A stretch of 64,000 nucleotides of DNA from Hormiphora californensis (taxonomy: Eukaryota; Ctenophora; Tentaculata; Cydippida; Pleurobrachiidae). The translations under genes and the position numbers were made by a program. This document shows positions 61,829 to 64,000 of this stretch, one piece after another. The notes under the pieces were generated by a model. That model was not told the DNA's origin and made no database searches. It saw nothing but the letters and a program-made list of their open reading frames with translations. Each line of letters begins with the position of its first letter. The first letter of the stretch is position 1. Location: positions 798,745-862,744 of the forward strand of contig CM035359.1 in the NCBI GenBank assembly GCA_020137815.1, given 5' to 3'.

Positions 61829-62560
61829 TCCTCGGGAAAAAGACACCATTGACGGATCAGGGAGCTGTAACTTTACCCGGGTGTTACATTGACCATCATA
61901 CTTCCACAAAATACTACTTTAACACATCGCCGCACTGTCGTTTTGAGCATGAGTCTTGCTCTCCCACGTCATGTAGCTGACAGGTAAATGCTTTGGTAGG
62001 GTCGTAGGTAATTTTAGCTTGTAGGTAATTTTGAATAATTGGAGATCTTATTAATTTTAACTTGTATAGGTAATCTTGAATAATTGGAGATCTTGTTATG
62101 TATTATTTAACGCTCTTTAGCGGCAAACAGTTCGGTAGGCTATTCGATCTCTCATGCAGAGCAACTGGCCTGGGGAGTCCTAACATCTGTTTTTACCACA
62201 TCGGCCATATTCGGTAAGATTTTCTAATTTTGGGGGAAACAGTCATGCCTGAATCTGACTCTGAGGTTCAGTCACGACTGTCTCCCCCTGATGAATACCT
62301 TCCAGCGCCTGTGCCACAACATCAACCTAGGCATGGGGGATTGGGACATAAACGGGACCCAAAAATTGTGTTTTGTTCAAACCCTTTTTATTTTTCAAAA
62401 AAAGTTTGGAACGAAAACAGGGTCGAACAAGTCGATGACAGTTTACATAGTATTTCTATGTTTTACAATTATTGGTCTAAAGATACATGAAAATTAGAAT
62501 TAATTCAGCTAACTTTGGTGTTGAATTTCCTCCATAGCATTTCATATAGCTAGAGGGACC
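61829..62560. other. Spacer before the TTTCTGGCTGCT foldback
   Basis: Contains a short direct repeat (aatttgaataattggagatctt type, 62025-62095) and the 57-bp hairpin at 62232-62288 (gggggaaacagtcatgcctg, inverse tcacgactgtctccccc). The + ORF 62230-62490 overlaps this hairpin and is not supported. Confidence 0.5.
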
Positions 62561-63312
62561 GGCAGGTGCACAGTTGCTCGACAGTCTATTTCTGGCTGCT
62601 ATTCTGCTGCTATTCTGCTGCTATTTCTGGCTCTAGCTATTTCTGCTGCTAGACCTATTTCTTTCTGGCTGCTAGACCTATTTCTGGCTGCAAGCAGCCA
62701 GAAATAGTTTAGCAGCCAGAAATAGATTTTAGCAGCCAGAAATAGGGTCTAGCAGCCAGAAATAGGGTTTCTCTCACGTGATCTCTCTATCTCTGTATGG
62801 GATACAAGAGACGAATTGGTGAAGTGATTCGGTATATGCAACTAATTGGGTATGGGATACGGGAGACGAATCGGTGAAGTGATTCGGTATCTGCAACTAG
62901 TTGGGTATGGGATACGAGAGGCCTGAGGCACCTCTTTTGTTTTATCGGTCCCCTAGTATAGCCCGACTGAGGACTACACCATACTCGATCTGCAACTAAT
63001 TTGGTAGGTCCCGTATCCCATACCCAATTATTTCATATACTAATTACTTCACCGATTCGTCTCTCGTATCCATACAGAGATAGAGAATCACGTGAGAGAA
63101 ACCCTATTTCTGGCTGCTAAATCATTTCTGGCTGCTAGAACCCATTTCTGGCTGCTAAAATCTATTTCTGGCTGCTAGACCTATTTCTGGGTGCTTGCAG
63201 CCAGAAATAGGTCTTGCAGCCAGAAATAGGTCTAGCAGCCAGAAATAGCAGCCAGAAATAGCAGCCAGAAATAGCAGCCAGAAATAGACTGTCGAGCAAC
63301 TGTGCACCTGCC
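62561..63312. mobile_element. Foldback built of TTTCTGGCTGCT words, 8-bp TSD
   Basis: Ends ggcaggtgcacagttgctcg and its inverse. The octamer gagggacc lies at 62553-62560 and 63313-63320. Arms are arrays of the word tttctggctgct (left, turning into its inverse agcagccagaaa) and are mirrored at the right. An inner inverted pair uses gggatacgagagacgaatcg and ctctctatctctgtatggg. 752 bp, no coding. Confidence 0.92.
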
Positions 63313-63379
63313 GAGGGACCACCCTCCTCAAATATAGGGGAAAATAATGGCAGCTTATGCATCCGGCCCCAAGTTTGCT

Positions 63380-64000
63380 CTGCCGGGGTGGGGGGGGGGG
63401 GGGGCAACACTCTCTCTCTCTCTCTCTCCCCGCACTCCCCTGGCTCCGCCGGGGGTGGGGGGGGGGCAACACTCTCTCTCTCTCTCGCACTCCCTGGCTC
63501 CACCGGGGGTGGGGGGGGCAACACTCTCTCTCCTCGCACTCCCCTGGCTCCACCGGGGTGGGGGGGGGGCAACACTCTCTCTCTCCTCGCACTCCCCTGG
63601 CTCCACCGGGGGGGGGGGGGGGGGGCAACACTCTCTCTCTCTCTTCGCACTCCCCTGGCTCCGCCGGGGGGGGGGGCAACACTCTCTCTCTCTCCTCGCA
63701 CTCCCCTGGCTCCACCGGGGTGGGGGGGGGCAACACTCTCTCTCTCTCTTCGCACTCCCCTGGCTCCGCCGGGGTGGGGGGGCAACACTCTCTCTCTCCT
63801 CGCACTCCCTGGCTCAACCGGGGTGGGGGGGCAACACCTCTCTCTCCCACACTTATCCCCTGGCTCCACCGTGTGGGGGGGGCAACACTCTCTCTCTCCT
63901 CGCACTCCCCTGGCTCCACCGTGGTGGGGGGGTGGGGCAACACACTCTCTCTCCTCTCTCTCTTCGCACTCCCCTGGCTCCGCCGGGGTGGGGGGGGGGC
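63380..64000. repeat. About 55-60 bp minisatellite to the window edge
   Basis: Units of ggcaacactctctctctc, then cgcactcccctggctcc and accggggtgggggg with variable G and CT run lengths; about ten copies, continuing past the window. Three long minus-strand frames across it are artefacts of the unit. Confidence 0.95.

Noticed and set aside
63155-63943. 262- and 247-codon Pro/Glu/Arg ORFs at the right edge
   Set aside because: They read through the terminal minisatellite and into the foldback; no protein features.

Overview
The window is nuclear DNA from a repeat-rich, intron-bearing animal. Evidence is a rhodopsin-type GPCR split into short phased exons, a five-exon animal-type lipid phosphate phosphatase, a LINE with an APE-type endonuclease, and hundreds of bases of GA/CT microsatellite. 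No bacterial operon, rRNA, tRNA or CRISPR was seen. An early-branching marine invertebrate such as a sponge would fit (compact genes, unusual GPCR, many foldback elements), but this is inference and the phylum is not fixed by the sequence.

Four multi-exon genes could be assembled by hand from splice sites, exon phase and protein sense. (1) A rhodopsin-like GPCR on + (exons 9007-19446, first exon missing) has a canonical NPxxY but no DRY motif. (2) A lipid phosphate phosphatase (LPP/PLPP, PAP2 family) on - (30459-36074) is apparently complete at 289 aa with all three catalytic motifs. (3) A protein on - (41093-43769) resembles an SMP/TULIP lipid-binding domain preceded by a signal peptide, which is unusual for SMP proteins. 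(4) An unrecognised multi-pass membrane protein on - (50375-55231) has seven consistent exons and is open at its 3' end. Several single exons are weaker. The GPCR and LPP genes are convergent; their tails would be about 0.85 kb apart without a 10.16 kb LTR element between them.

Most of the rest is mobile or repetitive. 1-8.8 kb: CT repeats, a 9-bp-TSD foldback element, two small TA-flanked MITEs and a 4 kb stretch with abnormal homopolymers that is probably poor consensus. 9-19 kb: the GPCR, whose introns hold an hAT-like MITE, a 1.4 kb satellite and an antisense LINE whose reading frame starts with an in-frame minisatellite. 19.5-29.7 kb: an LTR retroelement with two 1,234 bp LTRs, 4-bp TSD, PBS and PPT, but no gag/pol; it carries a giant GGCGCC-word foldback. 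30-36 kb: LPP, with a LINE ORF1-like gene and a TTAA-flanked foldback in one intron. 36-47 kb: further foldbacks, the SMP gene and satellites. 47-64 kb: membrane-protein gene, a Pack-MULE-like element carrying two spliced exons, tiny 8-bp-TSD MITEs, another word-built foldback and a G/C-rich terminal minisatellite.

Two patterns recur. First, several foldback elements are each built from their own short word (GTCTAGAC, GGCGCC, GATCAT, TTTCTGGCTGCT) and most have exact target-site duplications. Second, tandem duplications and minisatellites repeatedly start exactly on exon-intron junctions, so that splice donors or acceptors are copied 2 to 20 times.
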